The notes beneath the pieces were generated by a model that ran no database searches, had not been told where the DNA came from, and worked only from the letters and a program-made list of their open reading frames with translations. From contig NC_134910.1 of assembly GCF_041734735.1 (NCBI RefSeq), positions 11,754,996 through 11,818,995 of the forward strand: a stretch of 64,000 nt of DNA. The letters run 5' to 3'. Numbering within the stretch: position 1 is the first letter of the stretch; each line of letters begins with the position of its first letter. Shown piece by piece: positions 1 to 9,655 of the stretch. This DNA is from Babylonia areolata (lineage: Eukaryota; Mollusca; Gastropoda; Neogastropoda; Buccinidae). The translations under genes and the position numbers were made by a program.

Positions 1-197
1 ATAAAAAGAAATTCAAATACCTTCCTGTGTCAAACCCTGGAGACAGCCGTGGATTTTATTAATTCATCGCCCTGAACTGAAGGCTGTAAAAGACTCTGGA
101 ACCTTAAATCTTTTTTCTTTTTTTCTTTTTTTAAACTTAAATTTGAATGTATTTCCCCTATCTGGTCTTCTTCTCATTGGTTCATTGTCTGTTCACT

Positions 198-325
198 GCG
201 CCTGAAAACATAGTATGGCTGCCTACATGGCGGGGTAAAAAAAAAAAAAAAACCAACAAAAACGGTCATGCACGTAAAAACCCACTTTTGTACATGCGAG
301 TGAACATGGGAGGTGAATCTATATA
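198..325 (+). mobile_element. SINE family A, 3' fragment
   Basis: GAAAACATAGTATGGCTGCC and the following body are recognisable, interrupted by a poly-A stretch. Confidence 0.75.
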
Positions 326-344
326 TACATTTACAGTTTAGTGT

Positions 345-590
345 TTTGTGAAGGACTATGACTCGCAAACTAGGAGGCAAAAATTGCACTGGCTCTTAGT
401 GCTGCAGCCTCGGGGTCTAGCTGGCCTTTGTGGAACCATCCCCAACACCAACTGTCCTAAAACCCTCTTGGCCGAAAGTGTGGGGCAAGACACTCTCCAC
501 TATAATCCAAAAAAAATTCTAGCCCAGATAGCCGGGACAGCAGTTACCTCCTCTGCTGTTCTGGTGGTCATTGTCGAACACGACTGACTT
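345..590 (-). repeat. Dispersed repeat family D, inverted
   Basis: It matches the plus copies at 17795, 33866 and 36753 in a common order: a gene-desert-like unit with GACCACCAGAACAGC, CTCTTGGCCAAGAGGG and AAGGCTGCAGCACT, and a conserved end near AGTCCTTCACA. No tRNA head or TIR is evident; unclassified. Confidence 0.8.
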
Positions 591-922
591 ACCATGAAAT
601 GCTGACATACTGCATTCCCCTCCCTCCCTCCCCCCCTCCCCACCCACTGCACTCACGGCAGCAGGCTGAAGCCGCTCGCGCTGGTAATTTTTTTACATTC
701 GCAATGTGAGGTAATGCTGACGTATTGAGTTCCCCTCACACTGCACCCAGCTTATTTATCATCATTGTTGTCTTATTTATTTATTTAATTTTTTTATTAT
801 TATTATTTTTTTATTATTATTACTACTACCTTTTTTATATTATAATTATTATTTATTTATTTATTTATGTAAGCTTATCTATTATTTATTCACCTTTTTT
901 TTTCTTCTTTTTTTTCTTTTTT

Positions 923-1056
923 TCTCAAGGCCTGACTAAGCGCGTTGGGTTACGCTGCTGGTCAGGCATCTCTGCTTGGCAGATGTGGTGTAGCGTATAT
1001 ATATATGGATTTGTCCGAACGCAGTGACGCCTCCTTGAGCTACTGAAACTGAAACT
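923..1056 (+). mobile_element. Family B SINE 3' module, plus strand
   Basis: CTCAAGGCCTGACTAAGCGC through CGCCTCCTTGAG, followed by GAAACTGAAACTG. It is the 3' end only. Confidence 0.85.
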
Positions 1057-1208
1057 GCACCCAGCTGCTAGCAGCAAGTCAAGTTACGTTTCCTATTGTA
1101 ATGCAATGCTAACATGTGTATCTTGTGTTCCTTCAACACCCCCCATCTTCTCCATGCCGCCCGACCCCCCTCCCCGCCCCCTTCCACTCCCCCCCACACT
1201 GACGGCAG

Positions 1209-1515
1209 CAAGCTGAAGCTGCACCAGCTGATGCACGGGGGCCAGCGCCCCCACGAGTGCCCGGACTGCGGGGCCCGGTTCAAGAAGCTGCGGGACCGCA
1301 AGGAGCACCAGCGCGCCCACACGGGGGACCGCCCCTTCGTCTGCCCGACCTGCGGCGCCTCCTACACGCAGCACTCCACCCTCCTCATCCACATGCGCAC
1401 CCACAGCGGGTTCAAGCCCCACGTCTGCAAGGACTGCGGGGCCTCCTTCTCCCGCGCCAACCGCCTCAAGATCCACGCGCGCACCCACACCGGGGAGAAG
1501 GCCTACGTTTGCAAG
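1209..1515 (+). CDS. Gene 1 exon A: 3.5 zinc fingers
   Basis: The exon starts after a C-rich tract ending in GGCAG and stops at an AAG/GTGCGG donor. It opens inside a Ser codon (last base), in the middle of a finger whose Cys pair must come from an upstream exon (SKLKLHQLMH). It then encodes three full fingers and the first half (YVCK) of a fourth. It is GC-rich (third-position C/G) in contrast to the surrounding T/G-rich intron, as expected for real coding sequence. The acceptor position is the least certain part; the fingers themselves are unambiguous. Confidence 0.85.
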
Positions 1516-4500
1516 GTGCGGGGGCGGGGTGGTTGTTTTTTCTTGTTTTTTGTTTTTGTTTTTTTTTTTGTTTTTTTTTTGGGGGGGGGGTGTTTTTTTT
1601 GTGTGCTACACAGGTTGGGTTGGGGTGGGGGGGGAGTTGGTGTAAGGGAGGGGGCGGTGGGGGGGGGGGGGGGTGGTGGTTAGGGGGTAGACAGGGGATT
1701 AGTTTGCTCCTCCTGTTTTGTTTGTTTGTGACCTCTGAAAACGGAGTATGGCTGCCTACATGGCGGAGGTAAAAACGGTCATGCACGTAAAAGCCTGCTC
1801 GTGTACATGTATGAGAGTGACCGAGGGAGTTGCAGCCCACAAACGAAGAAGTTTGTGTGTGTGTTATTTTTTATATTTTCGTTCAGAATAGCGCTTTTTT
1901 TTTTTTTTTGCTTTTTTTTTCTTCTCATTATTATTGTTATCTTTTGGGAGAGGATGTTTTTGCAAAGAACAGTGCTCAGTTTGTTTGTTTTTTGTTATTG
2001 TTTGTTTTTTTCTTCTTTTTTTTAATTTTTAATGATTTCATTCAAAACAGTGCTCCTTTTTTTCTGACTTTTTTTTTTTTTTTTTTTTTTTTTGGTCCAG
2101 AACAATGTTACTTGCCCCCTGCCCTGTGAAGTCTGACACATGAAGATGATGATGTTCATTGTTGTTGTTGTTGCTGTTGATTTTTCTGACGTTAGTTTTG
2201 TCCAGAACAATGTAAAACCAATTATGTTCCTAGCCCCCTGTGAAGTCTGACACATGAAGGTGATGATGATGTTGACGTTGTTACTGTTGCTGATGATTTT
2301 TCTGACGATGTTTTCCGTTCAGTTCTGAAGAGCACTGCTCCTCCTCCTCCTCCTCCTCCTCCTCTCATATCTGTCAGGTCTGACACATGAGGGTCACTGG
2401 TTGCTGGTGGTGGTGGTGTTGCGTTGGTCAGGAGTGTGGCATCTTTTTGCTTTAACTCACTCAGTACGGCCAGTCCTCTCCTCTCTTCTCCTCTACACAG
2501 ACCCCTCGGATGTCCAGTGGGTGTCTGAATGACCCAACCTTTAGCTTCCGTCGTCATAATTGTGGTATTCTTTGTCAACATTCACCTCTTCAGTGTAAGA
2601 GCCTTCTGCTTGTAATATTTTGATGGTGGTCATTGGGGAGAAACGCTGTTAACGTCGTGTCTTTCGCCGTTCGTATGGAGAGAGTTAATATATCTACACG
2701 ATGTACGTCTTGAAGCAAGGCGCGTCGTAAGCAAAATGACGACAGTTTTATGTGAGTTCACACATGCTTCTTTGTGAAGGTCAAGGTATTCGTGTCAGGG
2801 TTGTGTGTCTCATCAGGGCCGTAACTATCTGTTTTCACGTGCTCACGTTGAGCTGTGCAAGTTGTCAAATAATGTGTCCACCTCCATGCCTTCTTCGTTT
2901 CGCAGATTCTGATTTTTATGGCCTACATTTTTGTTTTGTTAAACCTTATATTGCCTTGCTTGTTCAGAATCTATAAATACGGCTCACTTTGTTGGAAAAA
3001 AAAAGAGCTGCATAGTTTAAAAAAAAAAAAACGAGTAGAGGCTAAAAGAAAATTCATCAGTAATACATTGATATATAGCATTTCTTTGAAAAGAATGTGA
3101 AGACATCCGTCACACAATTTATCCGTAATGTCTCAAGAAATGTTTATTTATTTACGAATTTATTTATGTATTTATTAAGATGTTTTACTATAGCGCATGT
3201 TCTTGAAGCTCTATGCATTTTACAATATCATGTCATGTCATTGCCAACAACAACAACAAAAAAAAAAAAAGGAGTGCGGTGTGGGCTTCCAGCGGGGATG
3301 CCGGGGGTCTTTCAGAATAAATAGCGTCCCCGCCTTCTGGAAATTCTGTGCTTGAAATTTCCTCTTTTCTGTCACTCTCTTTGTTTCGGTCTTTCTTTCT
3401 GTCTTCACTGTTGTCTTCTTTTTCTGACGGGCGCAATAGCCGAGTGGTTAAAGCGTTGGACTGTCAATCTGAGGGTCCCGGGTTCGAATCACGGTGGCGG
3501 CGCCTGGTGGGTAAAGGGTGGAGATTTTTACGATCTCCCAGGTCAACATATGTGCAGACCTGCTTAGTGCCTGAACCCCCTTCGTGTGTATATGCAAGCA
3601 GAAGATCAAATACGCACGTTAAAGATCCTGTAATCCATGTCAGCGTTCGGTGGGTTATGGAAACAAGAACATACCCAGCATGCACACCCCCGAAAACGGA
3701 GTATGGCTGCCTACATGGCGGGGTAAAGAACGGTCATACACGTAAAAGCCCACTCGTGTGCATACGAGTGAACGCAGAAGAAGAAGAAGAAGTCTTCTTT
3801 TTCTGCCTTCCCAGTCCATTCCCCTTTCTTTTTTCAAGCAAGCCTTGACATTTTTTTTTTCTTCTCTTTTCCGCAGTCTATGATGTACTGTCTGTGCTGT
3901 TTTGCTCTGGCGATTAGGTAGTGAGATGTAAACCCTGGGATGGGCACTAGCTGCCCATTCTGCAGTGTTATTTGCCTATATGATCATTTTATGTATTTTT
4001 TGTGTGGCTTTAAAGTGTTCTTTCCTTTTTTACGATTTTTTGTAATCTGGGGATGATTGATAAATTAAGTGCAATGGCTGGCGTCCTCAGCATGGCCTAG
4101 TCTTATTTGCCATAAGGAGCTAAATGGTTGGAATACTGTGTCATGACCTGTGTTTTGTGGGTTTGTCTCAATGTTTTTTTGTAAATGTGACAGTTTTGTC
4201 TTGACGTGGTTGAGCATTTATGATGGTTTCTTCTTCTTCTTCTTCTTCGTTCGTGGGCTGCAACTCCCACGTTCACTCGCATATTACACGAGTGGGATTT
4301 TACATGTATGACCATTTTTACCCCGCTATGTAGGCAGGCGTACTCCGTTTTCAGTGGTGTGCGTGCTGGGTATGTTCTTGTTTCCATAACCCACCGAACG
4401 CTGACATGGATTGCAGGTTCTACATATTTGATCTTCTGCTTGCGTATACACACGAAGGGGGTTCAGGCACTAGCATGTCTGCACATATGTTGACCTGGGA

Positions 4501-5531
4501 GATCGGAAAAATCTCCACCCTTTACCCACCAGGTGCCGTTGCCGAGATTTGAACCCGAGACCCTCAGATTGAAAGTCCAACGCTTTAACCACTCGGCTAT
4601 TGCGCCCGTCGGATAATGGTTTGACAGTCCGGAAATGGCCCCATGCGGTCGGCTGGACTTTTAGCAACAAGAACAAGTGGCAGACCTCTGTCAGGTTGTG
4701 CTGGGTGTTGTGTGTCCGTCAGGAGTGTGGCGTGGGCTTCTGTTGTGTGTCCGTCAGGAGTGTGGCATGGGCTTCTGTTGTGTGTCCGTCAGGAGTGTGG
4801 CATGGGCTTCTGTTGTGTGTCCGTCAGGAGTGTGGCATGTGGCATGGGCTTCTGTTGTGTGTGTGTCCGTCAGGAGTGTGGCATGTGGCATGGGCTTCTG
4901 TTGTCTGTCCGTCAGGAGTGTGGCATGTGGCATGGGCTTCTGTTGTGTGTGTGTCCGTCAGGAGTGTGGCATGGGCTTCTGTTGTGTGTCCGTCAGGAGT
5001 GTGGCATGGGCTTCTGTTGTGTGTCCGTCAGGAGTGTGGCATGGGCTTCTGTTGTGTGTGTGTCCGTCAGGAGTGTGGCATGGGCTTCTGTTGTGTGTGT
5101 GTCCGTCAGGAGTGTGGCATGGGCTTCTGTTGTGTGTCCGTCAGGAGTGTGGCATGGGCTTCTGTTGTGTGTCCGTCAGGAGTGTGGCATGGGCTTCTGT
5201 TGTGTGTCCGTCAGGAGTGTGGCATGGGCTTCTGTTGTGTGTGTGTCCGTCAGGAGTGTGGCATGGGCTTCTGTTGTGTGTCTGTCAGGAGTGTGGCATG
5301 GGCTTCTGTTGTGTGTCCGTCAGGAGTGTGGCATGGGCTTCAAGTGGCAGACCACTCTCAAGTCGCACATGACGACCCACCAGGAGGGTTACGTGCCCCT
5401 GGAGTGCAAGGAGTGCTCGGTGATGTTCAGCAAGGCCGCTGACCTGCAGAAACACCTGCAGTTCCACTCTGGGGAGCGGCGCTTTGTCTGCAAGGTACAG
5501 TGTGTGTGTCTGTGTGTGTGTGTGTGGTGCA

Positions 5532-5562
<31 letters not shown>

Positions 5563-6381
5563 AGGAGGATGGAGGGGTGGGTGGGTGCATGTTTGTGTGG
5601 GTGTGATGAAACACCAGCAGTTCCACTCTGGAGAACAACACTTTGCCTGCAAGGTACAGTGTGTCTGTGTTGTGTGTGTGTGTGTGTGTATTGTCTGTGT
5701 GCTGGGGGGTGTGGGTGTGGGTGTGGGTGTCTGGATGTGAGAGTGTGTATGGTGTGTGTGTATGTGTGTGTGTGTGTATACGGATGAGTTCGTGTGTGGT
5801 TGGATGGATATGTTTTTTGTTTTTGATAATTTTTGGTGATCAGTGTGGTTTTTTTTTTTTTACTTGCCCCCCGCCCACACCCAACACAGGACTGCCAGAA
5901 GGCGTTCAAGAAGAAGGTGCAGCTGAGGCGACACGCCCGCATCCACACGCAGTCGTGGCCCTTCCTGTGCGACGAGTGCGGGGCCGGCTTCGGCTGGTTC
6001 TCCAGCCTCCAGACCCACCGCCGCTCGCACACGGGGGAGCGCCCCTTCATCTGCGAGCAGTGCGGCCGCGCCTTCCGCATGCTGGGTCACCTGACGCGTC
6101 ACATGGCCAAGCTGCACACGGACGAGTTCCTCCTGGTCAACCGCTACCCCCCGACCACCGCCACCACCACCACCGCCACCACCGCCACCACCACCACTGA
6201 CCCCACGGCAGCGGCGGGGGTTTCGGCAGTGGAGGTGGAGGGGGGTGGGGAGCAGGGGTGGAGGAGGGTGGGGGAGGAGGGGGTGGTGGTGCAGGCGTTG
6301 GCGGAGAATGTGCTGCAGGCGGCGGCTGCAGCGGTGGCTGCTACTACTACTACTGCTGCTGCTGCTGTGGTGCTGAGTTAG
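1209..6381 (+). CDS. C2H2 zinc-finger protein, 3' part of gene 1 (three exons: 1209-1515, 5324-5494, 5890-6381)
   Basis: This is a probable nuclear DNA-binding protein of the poly-C2H2 class. The three exons join in frame (split codon, then phase 0 and phase 0) and encode about 322 residues: half of one finger, eight complete C2H2 fingers joined by TGEK/R-type linkers, and a low-complexity Thr/Ala and Gly/Glu tail. The fingers starting [70 protein letters not shown] and FICEQCGRAF match, in order, the last eight fingers of the minus-strand gene. Both proteins follow them with a TDE(F/L)LLV motif. Two fingers are split by introns at the same place, just after VCK. The upstream exons, including the start, are not in the window or not recognisable. 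The DNA target and function cannot be told. No polyadenylation signal was assigned. Confidence 0.85.
1733..1850 (+). mobile_element. SINE family A, 3' fragment
   Basis: It matches the last about 115 bp of full copies, from GAAAACGGAGTATGG to the AAG tail. Confidence 0.8.
2094..2400 (+). repeat. Short tandem duplication of about 110 bp with TCTGACACATGA modules
   Basis: Units with GTCCAGAACAATGT, GTGAAGTCTGACACATGA and TTTTTCTGACG occur at about 2094-2200 and 2206-2310; a third TCTGACACATGA is at about 2379. A CTC repeat lies between. No coding potential. Confidence 0.6.
2452..2688 (+). mobile_element. TTAA-flanked MITE, family T1
   Basis: The ends are TTAACTCACTCAGTACGG and CGTATGGAGAGAGTTAA, forming imperfect terminal inverted repeats (TTAACTCWCTC, then a TACG block). 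It matches the copies at 14614-14843 and 54368-54599. TTAA duplication is typical of piggyBac and Kolobok transposons; no transposase is present. Confidence 0.82.
2700..3412. other. Intron of gene 1, unremarkable
   Basis: AT-rich sequence with short A-runs and a TTTA-rich patch near 3140-3180. No exon or repeat recognised. The same applies to 3806-4215. Confidence 0.6.
3426..3792 (+). mobile_element. SINE family A (tRNA-derived), full length
   Basis: The tRNA-like head carries a GGTTCGAATC B box, followed by a body of about 280 bp shared with all other A copies and an AAG-repeat tail. Target-site duplication GTCTTCTTTTTCTG at 3413-3426 and 3792-3805 (overlapping the ends by a base). It needs the enzymes of a LINE to move. 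Confidence 0.93.
4228..4610 (-). mobile_element. SINE family A, full length, inverted
   Basis: It begins with the complement of the AAG tail and ends with the complement of the tRNA-like head. Imperfect flanking duplication ATGATGGTTT / ATAATGGTTT. It lies in gene 1 intron A-B about 100 bp before the acceptor minisatellite. Confidence 0.92.
4709..5340 (+). repeat. 35-bp minisatellite made of splice acceptor plus first codons of exon B, 17 copies
   Basis: Each unit reads as a T/G-rich tract, CCGTCAG, then GAGTGTGGCATGGGCTTC; the 17th unit continues into the real exon. Most units are 35 bp, with variants carrying an extra GTGT or an extra CATGTGG. Because 35 is not a multiple of three, successive acceptor copies fall in rotating frames, yet all three frames stay open across the array. 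A sequence related to the exon continuation (AAGTGGCAGACC) also sits just before the first unit, at about 4675. Confidence 0.95.
5324..5494 (+). CDS. Gene 1 exon B: completes one finger, one full finger, half of a third
   Basis: The exon is 57 codons, phase 0 to phase 0. It begins with ECGMGFKWQ after a CCGTCAG acceptor and ends with RRFVCK at a GTACAG donor. Joined to exon A it completes the CX2C of a finger (YVCK then ECG). The first codons and the acceptor are the last unit of a 17-copy tandem array lying immediately upstream. The 3' end plus donor is partly duplicated about 110 bp downstream. The homologous stretch of gene 2 is uninterrupted at the first of these intron positions. Confidence 0.85.
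5605..5660 (+). repeat. Partial duplicate of exon B end with its splice donor
   Basis: The copy reads KHQQFHSGEQHFACK followed by GTACAG, against QKHLQFHSGERRFVCK and the same donor in exon B. The zinc-binding residues and donor are retained, but no acceptor is evident in front. It is embedded between GT-rich tracts, which probably mediated the duplication. Confidence 0.8.
5890..6381 (+). CDS. Gene 1 exon C: last three fingers, tail and stop
   Basis: The acceptor is CCAACACAG and the reading frame is phase 0. DCQKAFKKK completes the finger begun by FVCK in exon B. Two more fingers follow; the last has a His-X4-His spacing (HMAKLH). Next comes TDEFLLVNRYPP, then a Thr/Ala run that looks microsatellite-derived (ACC repeats), a Gly/Glu/Val-rich segment and Ala runs (GCN repeats), ending at TAG 6379-6381. 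The conserved TDEFLLV corresponds to TDELLLV in gene 2; the rest of the tail is not shared. Confidence 0.88.
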   Translation, partial: DCQKAFKKKVQLRRHARIHTQSWPFLCDECGAGFGWFSSLQTHRRSHTGERPFICEQCGRAFRMLGHLTRHMAKLHTDEFLLVNRYPPTTATTTTATTATTTTDPTAAAGVSAVEVEGGGEQGWRRVGEEGVVVQALAENVLQAAAAAVAATTTTAAAAVVLS

Positions 6382-7330
6382 GAGAGTTTTGGTGTTGGTG
6401 TTTTTTGTGTGTGTCAGTGTGTGGGTGTGTGTGTGGGTGATACAGACAGGCAAGTGCTATGTGTGTGTGTTATGTGTAAGTATATGACAGACAAGTAAGT
6501 GCTATGTGTGTGTTATGTGTATGTGGCACAGACAGGCAAGTGCTCTGTGTGTGTGATGTGTAAGTATGTGACACAGACAGGCAAGTGCTATGTGTGTGTG
6601 ATGTGTAAGTATGTGGCACAGACAAGTGCTATGTGTGTGTGATGTGTATGTGGCACAGACAGGCAAGTGCTCTGTGTGTGTGATGTGTAAGTATGTGACA
6701 CAGACAGGCAAGTGCTATGTGTGTGTGATGTGTAAGTATGTGGCACAGACAGGCAAGTGCTATGTGTCCGTGTGATGTGTAAGTATATGACAGACAAGTA
6801 AGTGCTATGTGTGTGTTATGTGTATGTGGCACAGTGTTGTGTGTGTGTGTGTGTGTGTGTGTAATGCATAAGCATGTCACACAGACAGGCAAGTGCTATG
6901 TGTGTGTGATGTGTAAGTATGTGGCACAGACAAGTGCTATGTGTGTGTGATGTGTAAGTATGTGACACAGACAGGCAAGTGCTATGTGTCCGTGTGATGT
7001 GTAAGTATATGACAGACAAGTGCTATGTGTGTGTGTTATGTGTAAGTATGTGACACAGTGTGTGTGTTGTGTATGCGACAGACAGGCAAGTGCTATGTGT
7101 GTGTGTGTAATGCGTAAGTATGTCACACAGGCAAGTGGTATGTGTGTGTGCGATGTGTAAGTATATGACATTTATGAGTATATGTGTATATGAGATGTGT
7201 TTACTTAGTGATGTTTGTGTATATGTGCGAGACATTGATGTGCAAGCACTGTTTGGGTGTGTGTGTGTGTGTGTGTATGTGAGACACCGACAAATATGCA
7301 TGTGCTAAGTACATGTGCAGGTGTATGTCT
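6382..7330 (+). repeat. GT-rich minisatellite after gene 1 stop codon
   Basis: The block is made of units around CAAGTGCTATGTGTGTGTGA, then TGTGTAAGTATGTGACACAG, of about 45-60 bp, with about 15 irregular copies between 6440 and 7160, grading into GT repeats. It begins within 60 bp of the stop and may be part of the 3' UTR. Confidence 0.8.
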
Positions 7331-7499
7331 GTGTATGTGCGCATGTTTGTGTGTGACATAGTATACACATTCAGTGTGCATGTGTCACTTCATGTGCAAG
7401 ACACATGTGAATCAGAGTGCTATGTAGTTTCAGTTTTGTAGGGGTGTTATTTAACATGTGAGATACGGAAGAGGTCTGTATGACACTGATATATATGCA

Positions 7500-7503
7500 G
7501 TTG

Positions 7504-7541
<38 letters not shown>

Positions 7542-7624
7542 GTCTAAAACACAGACATGTCACTGTTTTGTATACATGTATATGTGTGCGTGTATGACAG
7601 AGGTAGGTCAAAGCTCTGTGTGCA

Positions 7625-7659
<35 letters not shown>

Positions 7660-7780
7660 TAAGATGTGCACAGTTTGTAAGCGGTTCTGATAGATGTTGT
7701 ATCAATTATCTGTTTTTGTGAGGAGAAAGGAATGTAATGCACTGTGTGACACACACACACACACACACACACAGAGGGGT
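7500..7780. repeat. GT, GA and CA microsatellites
   Basis: GT run near 7507-7536, GA run at 7637-7659, CA run at 7750-7773. No gene. Confidence 0.85.
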
Positions 7781-7978
7781 GTACTATATATGTGGACACA
7801 GGTGGTGTGTGTATCACTGTATGTAGTATAGTTTGGAGACTTTCGCTCTCTTGCCATCTCAGGAAACTTGACCCCTGTCATTCTGCTGTGAACATTTCTG
7901 TTCATGATCGGCCTTTGGGAAGCCACCTGTGTGACACTGCTGGCTACCCACCCACCTGATCCTATAGACAGTGTTTAA

Positions 7979-8214
7979 AAAGTTAAAGGTCCTGTGTCCT
8001 TTTACGGCTGTCGGAACAGAGAATTCAAGTTAAAGGTCCTGTGTCCTTTTACAGCTGTCGGGACAGAGAATTCAAGTTAAAGGTCCTGTGTCCTTTTACA
8101 GCTGTCGGGACAGAGAATTCAAGTTAAAGGTCCTGTGTCCTTTTACAGCTGTTGGGGCAGAGAATTCAAGTTGAAGATCCTGTGGCCTTTTACAGCTGTC
8201 GGGACAGAGAATTC
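7979..8214 (+). repeat. 47-bp minisatellite, five copies
   Basis: The unit runs AAGTTAAAGGTCCTGTGTCC, then TTTTACAGCTGTCGGGACAG and AGAATTC. The fifth copy is the most diverged (GTTGAAGATCC). It lies directly before the T2 MITE. Confidence 0.9.
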
Positions 8215-8233
8215 ATACCACAGCAACCTCCTG

Positions 8234-8926
8234 TTAACTCTTTCAATGCCATAGACGACTTTAGTTGACTAGACAGTGCACCCACTGCCACAGGCAACTC
8301 TTGCAAACATGGAGGGGTCATGTTAATAAGACCATTTTTCACATTGTAACAGAGCTTGACAGCTGTAGCCAGTTTTCCCGCCAATAGAACTTCTTCTTCT
8401 GCGTTCGTGGGCTGCAACTCCCACGTTCACTCTTACGTACACGAGTGGGCTTTTACGTGTATGACCGTTTTTACTCCGCCATGTAGGCAGCCATACTCCG
8501 TTTTTGGGAGTGTGCATGCTGGGTATGTTCTTGTTTCCATAACCCACCGAACGCTGACATGGATTACAGGATATTTAACGTGCGTATTTGATCTTCTGCT
8601 TGCGTATACACACGAAGGGGGTTCAGGCACTACCAGGTCTGCACATATGTTGACCTGGGAGATCGGAAAAATCTCCACCCTTTACCCACCAGGCGCCGTT
8701 ACCGAGATTCGAACCCGCGACCCTCAAATTGAAAGTCCAACGCTTTAACCACTCGGCTATTGCGCCCGTCCCGCCAATAGAACAACGACTAACCTTTGCC
8801 CCCTGACCGAGTTTGAAGTGAACAAGTTCATTGTGTTGTTTAGACATGAACTGAAGCCTGTGACTGAAGAGTATTGTTTCTGGGAGAGTGTTGTTCCACA
8901 CAGAAACCTGGTGGTGAAAGAGTTAA
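8234..8926. mobile_element. TTAA-flanked MITE, family T2, carrying a nested SINE
   Basis: The outer ends are TTAACTCTTTCAATGCC and GGTGGTGAAAGAGTTAA, an inverted pair of about 12 bp. Removing the SINE A (8391-8770) leaves about 300 bp. A similar single end (TTAACTCCTTCACTGAC) occurs at 23230, next to another SINE A. Confidence 0.7.
8391..8770 (-). mobile_element. SINE family A, full length, nested in a TTAA MITE
   Basis: A perfect 14-bp target-site duplication (CCCGCCAATAGAAC) occurs at 8377-8390 and 8770-8783. The insertion splits the TTAA-flanked element 8234-8926, dating it after that element. Confidence 0.95.
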
Positions 8927-9144
8927 AGACCCTATCAAAGCTGGCTAATCGAAACCACGAGGCGTGGTATAATGAGTCAGGTATCGGGATATCTGATCCA
9001 GTAGTGCTCACCAGTGTTGGGGATTTTAAAGCCCTGTTTTCTTTCCCATGGTGCTGGGTCCTTGGGGGGGGAAAGGCTCTTTCCTCCCGTTCTCCTCACT
9101 CCACCCAGGTGTGAAAGGGTGCCGGACTCTGGGTGGGGAAGTGT

Positions 9145-9530
9145 GACGGGTGCAATAGCCGAATGGTTAAAGCGTTGGACTTTCAATCTGAGGGTCCTGG
9201 GTTCGAATCACGGTGACGGCGCCTGGTGGGTAAAGGGTGGAGATTTTTCCAATCTCCCAGGTCAAAATATGTGCAGACCTGCCAGTGCCTGAACCCCCTT
9301 CGTGTGTATACGCAAGCAGAAGATCAAATACGCACGTTAAAGATCTTGTAGTCCATGTCAGCATTCGGTGGGTTATGGAAACAAGAACATACCCAGCATG
9401 CACATCCCCGAAAATGGAGTATGGCTGCCTACATGGCGGGATAAAAACGGTCATACACATAAAAGCCCACTCACGTATATACGAGTGAACGTGGGAGTTG
9501 CAGCCCACGAACGCGGAAGAAGAAGAAGAA
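9145..9530 (+). mobile_element. SINE family A, full length
   Basis: Head, body and AAG tail are intact. Perfect duplication GGGTGGGGAAGT at 9131-9142 and 9531-9542. Confidence 0.95.
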
Positions 9531-9655
9531 GGGTGGGGAAGTTTAAAATGGCTGAAGGAGAGGACTGGGCCCCCGCCTTTCTGTGTTGAGCCCTAGACGC
9601 AGTGGATAGGAGTTCACTGCCCTTGTGGCTGTGGGAGGCTTTGGGATCTTTGACC

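Larger units (their letters stand above)
1..1208. other. Non-coding left edge of gene 1
   Basis: Apart from the SINE A fragment, the family D copy and the B module, the stretch holds a T/TA-rich low-complexity block (about 745-925) and C-rich patches (616-640, 1160-1196). I see no upstream exon of gene 1 here. Confidence 0.7.

Noticed and set aside
3440-3500. tRNA gene candidates at SINE heads (also near 4560, 8720, 9170, 26530, 34220, 45590)
   Set aside because: They are tRNA-like heads continuous with a shared SINE body, with target duplications; no complete cloverleaf with acceptor stem was recognised.
4643-5563. Open reading frame of about 306 codons through the acceptor array
   Set aside because: It is open only because the 35-bp unit lacks stops in any frame. 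The first part is intron; only the final 57 codons are exon B.
5389-7310. Cys/Val- and His/Thr-rich ORFs
   Set aside because: Translations of GT/CA microsatellites.
8818-9114. Possible protein fragment of about 98 codons
   Set aside because: It crosses the end of a TTAA MITE into flanking DNA; no domain and no splice signals.
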